In this document: in pieces, positions 23,201 to 32,756 of the stretch
Layout of the letters: each line of letters begins with the position of its first letter
Numbering within the stretch: the first letter of the stretch is position 1
Assembly: GCA_039621445.1 (NCBI GenBank)
Contig: CP154954.1
Location: forward strand, 36,193,703 to 36,257,702
DNA length: 64,000 nucleotides
Source: Euglena gracilis
Lineage: Eukaryota; Euglenida; Euglenophyceae; Euglenales
Direction of reading: 5' to 3'
Notes under the pieces: generated by a model
Database searches by the model: none
Told to the model about the DNA's origin: nothing
Seen by the model: only the letters and a program-made list of their open reading frames with translations
Made by a program: the position numbers and the translations under genes

Positions 23201-26200
23201 TTTTCGGTCATTTTCGGCCAAAGTGGGCTGCGGCGGCCCTCCCAAAACGAGCGCTCTCCCCCGGCTAGAGGTCAGCCATCCTTTCCCTAATGGTTGCGAA
23301 GGGCGGCGGGCGGATAGGCGCAATTTTGCCCGCGGCGGGCGTGCGTAAAACGCAGCAGTTACCGCCCGGGAGGTGCAAAATAGCACGTAATTAACGAACG
23401 CCCCAAATAACGTCATTTTTCGGTCATTTTCGGCCAAAATCAGCTGCGGCGGCCCTCCCAAAAACGAGCGCTCTGCCCCGGCTAGAGGTCGGCGATCCTT
23501 TCCCTAACTGTTGCGAAGGGCGGCGGGCGGATAGGCGCAACTTTGCCCGCGGCGGGCGGGCGTAAAACGCAGCAGTTACCGCCCGGGAGGCGCAAAATAG
23601 CACGTAATTAACGAACGCCCCAAATAACGTCAATTTTCGGTCATTTTCGGCCAAAGTCGGCTGCGGCGGTCCCCCAAAAACGAGCGCTCTGCCCCGGCTA
23701 GAGGTCGGCGATCCTTTCCCTAACTGTTCCGAAGGGCGGCGGGCGGATAGGCGCAATTTTGCCCGCGGCGGGCGTGCGTAAAACGTAGCAGTTACCGCCC
23801 GGGAGGCGCAAAACAGCACGTAATTAACAGACGCCCCAAATAACGTCATTTTTCGGTCATTTTCGGCCAAAGTGGGCTGCGGCGGCCCTCCCAAAACGAG
23901 CGCTCTGCCCCGGCTAGAGTTCGGCGATCCTTTCCCTAACGGTTGCGAAGGGCGGCGGGCGGATAGGCGCAATTTTGCCCGCGGCGGGCGTGAGTAAAAC
24001 GCAGCAGTTACCGCCCGGGAGGCGCAAAACAGCACGTAATTAACGGACGCCCCAAATAACGTCATTTTTCGGCCAAAATCGGCTGCGGCGGCGGCCCTCC
24101 CAAAACGAGCGCTCTGCCCCGGCTAGAGGTCGGCGATCCTTTCCCTAACAGTTGCGAAGGGCGGCGGGCGGATAGGCTCAACTTTGCCCGCGCCGGGCGT
24201 GCTCAAAACGCAGCAGTTACCGCCCGGGAGGCGCAAAATCGCACGTAATTAACGAACGCCCCAAATAACGTCATTTTTCGGTCATTTTCGGCCAAAATCG
24301 GCAGCGGCGGCACTCCCAAAACGAGCGCTCTGCCCCGGCTAGAGGTCGGCGATCCTTTTCCTAACTGTTGCGAAGGGCGGCGGGCGGACAGGCTCAACTT
24401 TGCCCGCGGCGGGCGTGCGCAAAACGCAGCAGTTACCGCCCGGGAGGCGCAAAACAGCACGTAATTAACGAACCCCCAAATAACGTCATTTTTCGGTCAT
24501 TTTCGGCCAAAGTGGGCTGCGGCGTTCCTCCAAAAACGAGCGCTCTGCCCCGGCTAGAGGTCGGCGATCCTTTCCCTAACTGTTGCGAAGGGCGGCGGGC
24601 GGATAGGCGCAATTTTGCCCGCGGCGGGCGTGCGTAAAACGCAGCAGTTACCGCCCGGGAGGCGCAAAATAGCACGTAATTAACGAACGCCCCAAATAAC
24701 GTCATTTTTCAGTCATTTTCGGCCAAAATCGGCTGCGGCGGCCCTCCCAAAACGAGCGCTCTGCCCCGGCTAGAGGTCGGCGAGCCTTTCCCTAATTGTT
24801 GCGAAGGGCGGCGGGCGGATAGGCGCAATTTTGCCCGATGCGGGCGTGCGTAAAACGCAGCAGTTACCGCCCGGGAGGCGCAAAAACCACTTAATTAACA
24901 GACGCCCCAAATAACGTCATTTTTCGGTCATTTTCGGCCAAAGTGGGCTGCGGCGGTCCTCCAAAAACGAGCGCTCTGCCCCGGCTAGAGGTCGGCGATC
25001 CTTTCCCTAACTGTTGCGAAGGGCGGCGGGCGGATAGGCGCAATTTTGTCCGCGGCGGGCGTGCGTAAAACGCAGCAGTTACCGCCCGGGAGGCGCAAAA
25101 CAGCACGTAATTAACGAACGCCCCAAATAACGTCATTTTTCGGTCATTTTCGGCCGAAATCGCTGCGGCGACCCTCCCAAAACAAGCGCTCTGCCCCGGC
25201 TAGAGGTCAGCGATCCTTTCCCTAATTGTTGCGAAGGGCGGCGGGCGGATAGGCGCAATTTTGCCTGCGGCGGGGGTGCGTAAAACGCAGCAGTTACCGC
25301 CCGGGAGGCGCAAAATAGCACGTAATTAACGAACGCCCCAAATAACGTCATTTTTTGGTCATTTTCGGCCAAAATCGGCTGCGGCGGCCCTCCCAAAACG
25401 AGCGCTCTGCCCCGGCTAGAGGTCGGCGATCCTTTCCCTAACTGTTGCGAAGGGCGGCGGGCGGACAGGCTCAACTTTGCCCGCGGCGGGCGTGCGCAAA
25501 ACGCAGCAGTTACCGCCCGGGAGGCGCAAAACAGCACGTAATTAACGAACGTCCCAAATAACGTCATTTTTCGGTCATTTTCGGCCAAAGTGGGCTGCGG
25601 CGGTCCTCCAAAAACGAGCGCTCTGCCCCGGCTAGAGGTCGGCGATCCTTTCCCTAACTGTTGCGAAGGGCGGCGGGCGGATAGGCGCAATTTTGCCCGC
25701 GGCGGGCGTGCGTAAAACGCAGCAGTTACCGCCCGGGAGGCGCAAAATAGCACGTAATTAACGAACGCCCCAAATAACGTCATTTTTCGGTCATTTTCGG
25801 CCAAAATCGGCTGCGGCGGCCCTCCCAAAACGAGCGCTCTGCCCCGGCTAGAGGTCGGCGATCCTTTCCCTAATGGTTGCGAAGGGCGGCGGGCGGATAG
25901 GCGCAATTTTGCCCGCGGCGGGCGTGCGTAAAACGCATCAGTTACCGCCCAGGAGGCACAAAATAGCACGTAATTAACGAACGCCCCAAATAACGTCAAT
26001 TTTCGGTCATTTTCGGCCAAAGTCGGCTGCGGCGGTCCCCCAAAAACGAGCGCTCTGCCCCGGCTAGAGGTCGGCGATCCTTTCCCTAACTGTTCCGAAG
26101 GGCGGCGGGCGGATAGGCGCAATTTTGCCCGCGGCGGGCGTGCGTAAAACGTAGCAGTTACCGCCCGGGAGGCGCAAAACAGCACGTAATTAACAGACGC

Positions 26201-28232
26201 CCCAAATAACGTCATTTTTCGGTCATTTTCGGCCAAAGTGGGCTGCGGCGGCCCTCCCAAAACGAGCGCTCTGCCCCGGCTAGAGTTCGGCGATCCTTTC
26301 CCTAACGGTTGCGAAGGGCGGCGGGCGGATAGGCGCAATTTTGCCCGCGGCGGGCGTGAGTAAAACGCAGCAGTTACCGCCCGGGAGGCGCAAAACAGCA
26401 CGTAATTAACGGACGCCCCAAATAACGTCATTTTTCGGCCAAAATCGGCTGCGGCGGCCCTCCCAAAACGAGCGCTCTGCCCCGGCTAGAGGTCGGCGAT
26501 CCTTTCCCTAACAGTTGCGAAGGGCGGCGGGCGGATAGGCTCAACTTTGCCCGCGCCGGGCGTGCGCAAAACGCAGCAGTTACCGCCCGGGAGGCGCAAA
26601 ATCGCACGTAATTAACGAACGCCCCAAATAACGTCATTTTTCGGTCATTTTCGGCCAAAATCGGCAGCGGCGGCACTCCCAAAACGAGCGCTCTGCCCCG
26701 GCTAGAGGTCGGAGATCCTTTCCTAACTGTTGCGAAGGGCGGCGGGCGGACAGGCTCAACTTTGCCCGCGGCGGGCGTGCGCAAAACGCAGCAGTTACCG
26801 CCCGGGAGGCGCAAAACAGCACGTAATTAACGAACCCCCAAATAACGTCATTTTTCGGTCATTTTCGGCCAAAGTGGGCTGCGGCGTTCCTCCAAAAACG
26901 AGCGCTCTGCCCCGGCTAGAGGTCGGCGATCCTTTCCCTAACTGTTGCGAAGGGCGGCGGGCGGATAGGCGCAATTTTGCCCGCGGCGGGCGTGCGTAAA
27001 ACGCAGCAGTTACCGCCCGGGAGGCGCAAAATAGCACGTAATTAACGAACGCCCCAAATAACGTCATTTTTCAGTCATTTTCGGCCAAAATCGGCTGCGG
27101 CGGCCCTCCCAAAACGAGCGCTCTGCCCCGGCTAGAGGTCGGCGATCCTTTCCCTAATTGTTGCGAAGGGCGGCGGGCGGATAGGCGCAATTTTGCCCGA
27201 TGCGGGCGTGCGTAAAACGCAGCAGTTACCGCCCGGGAGGCGCAAAAACCACTTAATTAACAGACGCCCCAAATAACGTCATTTTTCGGTCATTTTCGGC
27301 CAAAGTGGGCTGCGGCGGTCCTCCAAAAACGAGCGCTCTGCCCCGGCTAGAGGTCGGCGATCCTTTCCCTAACTGTTGCGAAGGGCGGCGGGCGGATAGG
27401 CGCAATTTTGTCCGCGGCGGGCGTGCGTAAAACGCAGCAGTTACCGCCCGGGAGGCGCAAAACAGCACGTAATTAACGAACGCCCCAAATAACGTCATTT
27501 TTCGGTCATTTTCGGCCGAAATCGCTGCGGCGACCCTCCCAAAACAAGCGCTCTGCCCCGGCTAGAGGTCAGCGATCCTTTCCCTAATTGTTGCAAAGGG
27601 CGGCGGGCGGATAGGCGCAATTTTGCCTGCGGCGGGCGTGCGCAAAACGCAGCAGTTACCGCCCGGGAGGCGCAAAATAGCACGTAATTAACGAACGGCC
27701 CAAATAACGTCATTTTTTTGGACATTTTCGGCCAAAGTCGGCTGCGGCGGCCCTCCCAAAACGAGCGCTCTGCCCCGGCTAGAGGTCGGCGATCCTTTCC
27801 CTAACTGTTGCGAAGGGCGGCGGGCGGACAGGCTCAACTTTGCCCGCGGCGGGCGTGCGCAAAACGCAGCAGTTACCGCCCGGGAGGCGCAAAACAGCAC
27901 GTAATTAACGAACGTCCCAAATAACGTCATTTTTCGGTCATTTTCGGCCAAAGTGGGCTGCGGCGGTCCTCCAAAAACGAGCGCTCTGCCCCGGCTAGAG
28001 GTCGGCGATCCTTTCCCTAACTGTTGCGAAGGGCGGCGGGCGGATAGGCGCAAATTTGCCCGCGGCGGGCGTGCGTAAAACGCAGCAGTTACCGCCCGGG
28101 AGGAGCAAAATAGCACGTAATTAACGGACGCCCCAAATAACGTCATTTTCGGTCATTTTCGGCCAAATCGGCTGCGGCGGCCCTCCAAAAACGAGCGCCC
28201 TTCCCCGGCTAGAGGTCGGCGATCCTTTCCCT
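20247..28232 (-). repeat. Satellite 1 array, second subfamily, minus orientation, about 37 copies
   Basis: Uniform 214-216-bp monomers follow the landmark CGGCGATCCTTTCCCTAACT (22625, 22841, 23057 in steps of 216). They differ from the first array by TTAATTACGTGC in place of TTACCAACGTGC, CTATCCGCCC in place of CTGTCCGCCC, and GGGCCGCCGCAGC in place of GCGCCGGCGCAGC (monomer orientation). Identity between monomers is higher than in the first array. Long minus-strand open frames (up to 447 codons at 22118-23461) arise because 216 is divisible by three. The right edge lies at TAGGGAAAGGATCG in monomer orientation. Confidence 0.97.
23629..28232 (-). repeat. Two copies of an 11-monomer higher-order repeat (2362-2366 bp)
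   Basis: Rare variants recur at this offset: GTCAATTTTCGG at 23629 and 25995; GCGGCGTTCCTCC near 24512 and 26882; CCCGATGCGGGCG near 24834 and 27196; AAAAACCACTTAATTAAC near 24881 and 27243; GGACAGGCTCAACTTTGCCC near 25465 and 27827. A related older copy of the CTGTTCCGAAGG monomer lies at 20711, 3011 bp (14 monomers) before 23722. The second copy reaches the array edge. Confidence 0.88.
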
Positions 28233-28900
28233 AGTTTCCAGTTGTGGTGCATCATGGGATACCCCATGGATGGCCATGTGGTTGAGTGGATTCCCGCTCC
28301 TAGAATGCACACAACACCGCAAAATTCTTCCCCCCTCAAACTTCCACTAATCATCACTTTTACATACCGTTTTCGATGACAGCAACACCGTTTTCAACAA
28401 CACCAACACCGTTTTCAACCCGTGGTAAAGAGAAAGTGCCCCCCCTACACACCGCATATCCACAAACGTTCCACGTGCGGTAGGGGTAACTAGTAGCTTA
28501 ACCCGGATCGTTTCACTGGTTTCCCAGACGCAAGCCACACGGCCTGAAATTGGAATGGTGTCGAGTAGTCGCCCAGCTGCTTTCATTTTTCGTTTTCAAC
28601 CAGGTTTGTCGATTGCAGACAAGCCTGTACACCCCCCGCAGCTCAAATTCGCATACAATTTTTCTTACACACTCCCCCCCCCCCAGACCGACATGCGCGA
28701 CCAGGACAACTACTCCGCACTTCCCCGACATGGTGTGCACTCTGGGAGAACTTTCCACACAATCACCAACCAAACACAAAGGTGAATATATACATCAAAA
28801 CTAATCCCCCCACACTCTATCTCCAACGGAGAGCTCTATTCATTGACCAATTTTTGTCAAGTGCAAGACAAATTCAGCACTATGTGCACATTCCCCCCGA
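28233..28900. other. Spacer start, 21-bp triple repeat, no gene supported
   Basis: The satellite ends at 28232. CATGGG and CCCATG arms flank a four-base loop near 28253. ACCGTTTTC recurs at 28366, 28387 and 28408 with an exact 21-bp step. The rest has C-runs and no convincing coding frame. Confidence 0.6.
28364..28425. repeat. Three tandem 21-bp units
   Basis: Units of the form ACACCGTTTTCAACAACACC, the first one diverged. On the minus strand they encode a seven-residue LKTVL-type repeat, probably incidental. Confidence 0.75.
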
Positions 28901-29120
28901 AGCGCATAGCGCACATCAATGCCGATGCGCATAGCTCACATTCCCCCCCAAGCGCTAATTGCGCACACCGCGCGTCGCGCGAATCCTGCGCATATCGCGC
29001 TTAGCCTACCCCTCCCCACGCACATGTTGTGCAGTGAGGCAACTCCCCCCCCCCCGCGCGTATCGCGGCATATCCATATCATGCGCGTATCGCGCTAGAC
29101 CCGGCGCGTATCGCGCCACC
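28900..29120. repeat. Cluster of GCGC(A/G)TA(G/T)CGC near-palindromes
   Basis: About eight copies of a degenerate palindromic word lie within 220 bp: GCGCATAGCGC (28902), GCGCATAGCTC (28927), GCGCTAATTGCGC (28952), GCGCGTCGCGCG (28970), GCGCATATCGCGC (28988), GCGCGTATCGCGG (29056), GCGCGTATCGCGC (29084) and GGCGCGTATCGCGCC (29103). C-rich linkers, including two CACATTCCCCCC blocks, separate them. Confidence 0.8.
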
Positions 29121-29719
29121 CACCTTGGCAACCCCCCTTTCTCACAATGTGGTGTGAGCACTATCGTGCATTTATGACACATGGGTATACGCCCAAACCA
29201 CCCATATTCTTTTGGGAATCATTCCCAAAGATATATGTGTGGAAATCCGCAATTCTGTTCATGGATGTTTGTTTCTGTACCACATGCTCAAATTGCAGAT
29301 TTTGTTTGATGACAGCAAACAAGAAGTGAAGTTTTATGTGAATACGGTTTTTTGCCCAATCCACTCCCACACCAAAAATATTTTGGTGTTCCCAAAGCTC
29401 TATAGAGCAACACAAGTCATGTGATGAAGTTTTTGGGATGTATTGCAAATACTGCATTTTTCCCGAAAACTTATCCAACTTGTTCTTAAATAGCAGTTTT
29501 GTGCCTAAATGGCTTTTAATTTGGCAAAATGCAATCCCGATATGGGAAAATGCTCACAATTTCATTTCTTTTATGTGCAACATAGTTACCCCCCCCAAAA
29601 AAAAGAAAATGAAGAAAATTCATTCAAACATGCATTTTTGTGGACTTGACCACTTAGCCTTAGGTCTATGTGACCAATACACCCTATGATGTGCAAGGCC
29701 TATGGGCCATTACCCATGT

Positions 29720-29818
29720 GGTCCATGGGTCCATAGGACCAATTTGCACAAATTGCAAGGACCAAAAGGACCAAAGGTCCACAAATACATATTATAAAGT
29801 GAAAAGTCCATAGGACCT
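29720..29818. repeat. GGACC/GGTCC word cluster
   Basis: About seven copies of the pentamer occur in alternating orientation within 100 bp, so many pairs can form stems. Function unknown. Confidence 0.6.
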
Positions 29819-30578
29819 CAAAAAATGGCACAAAAAGCCATATTACATGGCTGAAAGTGGCTGAACTGGCCAAAACAAGCCAAATAGGCTAGTTTTATGC
29901 AGATTTGCATAAGTGTCACTTTGGCATAGCCTCAAAACCACCACAAAGCTTCAAAATTTCTGGCACCTAGTGCCAAGAGGTTTTGACTGTATGTAGCAGT
30001 GCCTATGAGATAGAAACCAAAAGTTGTCTTTGTAGAATAAATTATGGACGCTCATAGCAAAAGCTCACTCACACAGTCAAAAGATCAAAGACGTATCTCA
30101 GCGTCAGTAGCTGGCCGATAGGCCATGTTACCCCTCATTCGAAAGCTCGTTGGACGAGCCGTTCAGCGATGCTATCAGATCGCTGTAACTCTGCACGGTA
30201 CTCTTATTTGAAGAGATCGTGAAATTTTGAATTAGGCCCAGCCAATTTGGCCAAAAGCCAAATATGGGGCCAAATCTTGTACGAACATGTACCAGACTGG
30301 CAAATCGGCCTGAAAGGCTTCTATACTGTTCCCTACATCGTTTCTGATGGCTAATTACCATTGGTTACCAGATTGGCTAATGGACATTTTTTAGTACCTT
30401 TGGCAGCATTCTGCCCATTGCCCCCTCTGTATGGGCTATTAGGCCTGGTACAGTTCAGAGGGCTATAGCCCACAATTTGGAGTCATTTCGACTCACTAGA
30501 ATCATTTTTAGGAGCACTTATGTGCAAATTTTCATTTAAATCATTGATTTTCTGCAATTTTTGGTGATTTTTCCCTAT

Positions 30579-30627
30579 TCTGGCACTCATATCCCTAATG
30601 GGAGTGACCATGAGTCACTATGCCAGA
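30579..30627. other. Nested three-hairpin structure
   Basis: The outer arms TCTGGCA (30579-30585) and TGCCAGA (30621-30627) enclose TCCC/GGGA (30592-30603) and GTGAC/GTCAC (30604-30618), giving a cloverleaf-like branched fold. Confidence 0.75.
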
Positions 30628-31084
30628 GTGGAATGCAAAGGAATATGCTGATATTGCAATTTTTCCTTTGCTCAAGATGTCATAGACATGTTTTACTTGT
30701 ATTTTTAAGCGTATTTTTGCTTTTTTGCGATATTTTTGCACAATTTAACAGCTTTTTGGGTGATGTGGTATTATTAGACACCCAAATCCCAAAATATATA
30801 CAACAGCAAACATGCAGTGTTATTGGACACTCTCAACAAGCACTATGTGCACTTGGCAAATATGCAGTCTTAAAAGACTCAAAATGCAACAAAGTTGCAC
30901 TTTTGGTTACAAAAACGCAGTTCTCGACGCAGAATCTGCATTTCTGCCCTTAATCCTGATAGGGATTTCCCTAAAAATATGACAAAAGTCAGTATTTCTT
31001 AGTGACATAGTCACCAATGATAAGATTTTGTCATATTTGCATCATTTTTTTCTGCTTATCACACTAACGGCATTCTTGCCACCC

Positions 31085-31177
31085 CCCCCCCCACTTTATT
31101 CAGTGGGACCCCCTTACCGATATAATTCGGACCCCCCCACTTTATTCAGTGGGACCCCCTTACCGATATAATTCGGA
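31085..31177. repeat. Tandem duplication, 46-bp unit
   Basis: Two copies of a C-run followed by ACTTTATTCAGTGGGACCCC, then CTTACCGATATAATTCGG. ACTTTATT begins at 31093 and 31139. Apart from C-run length the copies are identical. Confidence 0.9.
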
Positions 31178-32413
31178 GACCCAATGGTCATCATGTGCAA
31201 CACCAATGGTGTCATTCTGCAAGGTTTATAAGAACCATAGCTCAAAAATGGTGAAATCCAGCTTTTTGTGATGAATTTCACCACACTGGAACAATGTTCC
31301 ATCCTTTTATGTGCATTCACAGTTCATTTGCGGTTTTTCAAAGTGGTATAAGCCACACCAATTACAGTTGTTCTGTGATTTGGCAGCAGCCTGCCACAAT
31401 TCCGCATTTTTTCTGCGGTTGTACACCTCACTATGATTTTTTTGGCAATCTGCCGAATTATTTTGATTCGGGTATACACCCAGTAGTATTTTTGTGCCAT
31501 GCATTTTCCGCAAGGCAAGGTTTCTGGGCGATAAAGCCTACCCCCCATTATTTTTGGCTAAGGCCAACCATTCAGCCTACAGGCTGCACACCCAAGGCAC
31601 AAATGCCAAATCTACAGTTTTTAGGACTACTGCCCGCTATTCTGAGGTATACGCCTCTGGGGATACCCCATCGGCAACATCGTGTCCGTGCCGCGCTGCG
31701 AAGTCTTCCCCAGCGGAAAAGGCCGCCATTAAGAAGACGCACAGCGCACAGCGCGCACACCGTAATAATAGTTCCCAACTTGTTACTTTTCGGCCTTAAG
31801 GCCCCGTAAGACTGCCAGACAGCAAAAATTCTGCCTAAGGCCTTTTGACCAGCCCCCCACTCCTCTCCCGTTCCCCCCCCGGGCAAAATCGCTGTCGCCG
31901 GCAGTTGGTTTTGTAAATAGGCTTTCCTCCCTGGTCAGGTATGACTGGCCAGGTGCCCCCTCCTTCCACACCCTACCCTTCAATCTTTTCCGATTATGGA
32001 ATGAGACCTCCCCGCGTGTCATAGACACACCCCAAACCGGGTGGATGGGACTTTCTGGAATGGAAACCTTCCAGCCCCATTTTCCAATGGGCTCTTCCAC
32101 TTCTACCCCTTTACCGCAATAAGTAGGTAGCCGCATAAGCGGGTAACCTCTTTTGCGCGTTTTGGGTTTGTTGGGTTCCCCTCTCTTCCTTCCTTCCCTT
32201 TCTGGTTTTTTACCTTGTGATGGAGAAGCAGACCCAAGATATGCTTCCCTGGTGTACATTCCTTAGTCTCAGAGCTCTGCTTGAATCCTGGCTGGCCTGG
32301 TCCAGTTAGGAAATCGGGCAAAGCCCTGGGAGGGGGATGTGTACCAGGCGGCATGAACATGGCACTGTGCATAGCAGCAGACTGCAGAATGTACAATGTC
32401 ATGCCAGATAGTA

Positions 32414-32455
32414 CTATTCCTTGTACTGCAATACAAATTGCAGAATTAGGAATAG
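32414..32455. other. Nested perfect hairpin
   Basis: The outer arms CTATTCC (32414-32420) and GGAATAG (32449-32455) enclose the inner arms CTGCAA (32426-32431) and TTGCAG (32438-32443). Confidence 0.8.
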
Positions 32456-32756
32456 CCTTCATATCTCGGATCTGCCTTCTCTTTTCACAGGTGGTATTGC
32501 TATTCTGTTTCACATTTCATTAGCCCAAAAGGGCAAACCAAGATTTCAAGTTCAACACTCCGATAGGAGAACATTGGAGGAACGAGTTTCCAAACAAATC
32601 CCTCTCTTTGCCTTGTGCTCTGCATAAGCCCAAAGGCAATAAAAACTAAAAGCTAAGTGAAAGATTTTCTTTTTTGTTACTCTCCTGGTTCTGTTCCCAC
32701 GGGAGGATGTAAGTAGGCCGACAGGCAGTGGGAATAGAGTCAGGGGACGTACACTC

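Larger units (their letters stand above)
29121..32756. other. Spacer made of serial short perfect hairpins, no gene supported
   Basis: The left part is AT-rich (29.1-31.1 kb) and the right part more balanced. Perfect 4-9-bp inverted repeats with mostly 3-8-base loops follow one another. Examples: TTTGGGAA/TTCCCAAA at 29211-29229; ACACCAAAA/TTTTGGTGT at 29369-29389; GCTCTATAGAGC at 29397; AGTCTT/AAGACT at 30866-30879; TGCAAC/GTTGCA at 30885-30899; GGAAC/GTTCC at 31288-31300; TGGCAG/CTGCCA at 31381-31396; CCGCA/TGCGG at 31402-31418; CGAAT/ATTCG at 31454-31470; CAGCC/GGCTG at 31573-31586; TGGGG/CCCCA at 31658-31670; GTGTC/GACAC at 32016-32028; CTGGAA/TTCCAG at 32055-32074; CCCATT/AATGGG at 32076-32091. 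Open frames up to 158 codons (31783-32259, minus) have no recognisable content. Confidence 0.75.

Noticed and set aside
20596-28146. Long minus-strand open frames (153-447 codons) as a tandem-repeat protein
   Set aside because: They follow satellite periodicity. Differences between units include many replacements (Q/P/L, F/S, F/L), and frames break wherever unit length departs from a multiple of three.
1789-28232. CRISPR-like array
   Set aside because: Repeat and 'spacer' parts are equally conserved and the unit is ~215 bp. This is a eukaryotic satellite.
30561-30953. 130-codon plus-strand hydrophobic frame
   Set aside because: AT-rich sequence gives Phe/Leu/Val-rich frames by chance, and it coincides with the nested hairpins.
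31783-32259. 158-codon minus-strand open frame as a gene
   Set aside because: It starts with ATG but has no recognisable domain, overlaps several perfect hairpins, and other frames there are similarly open. Unsupported.
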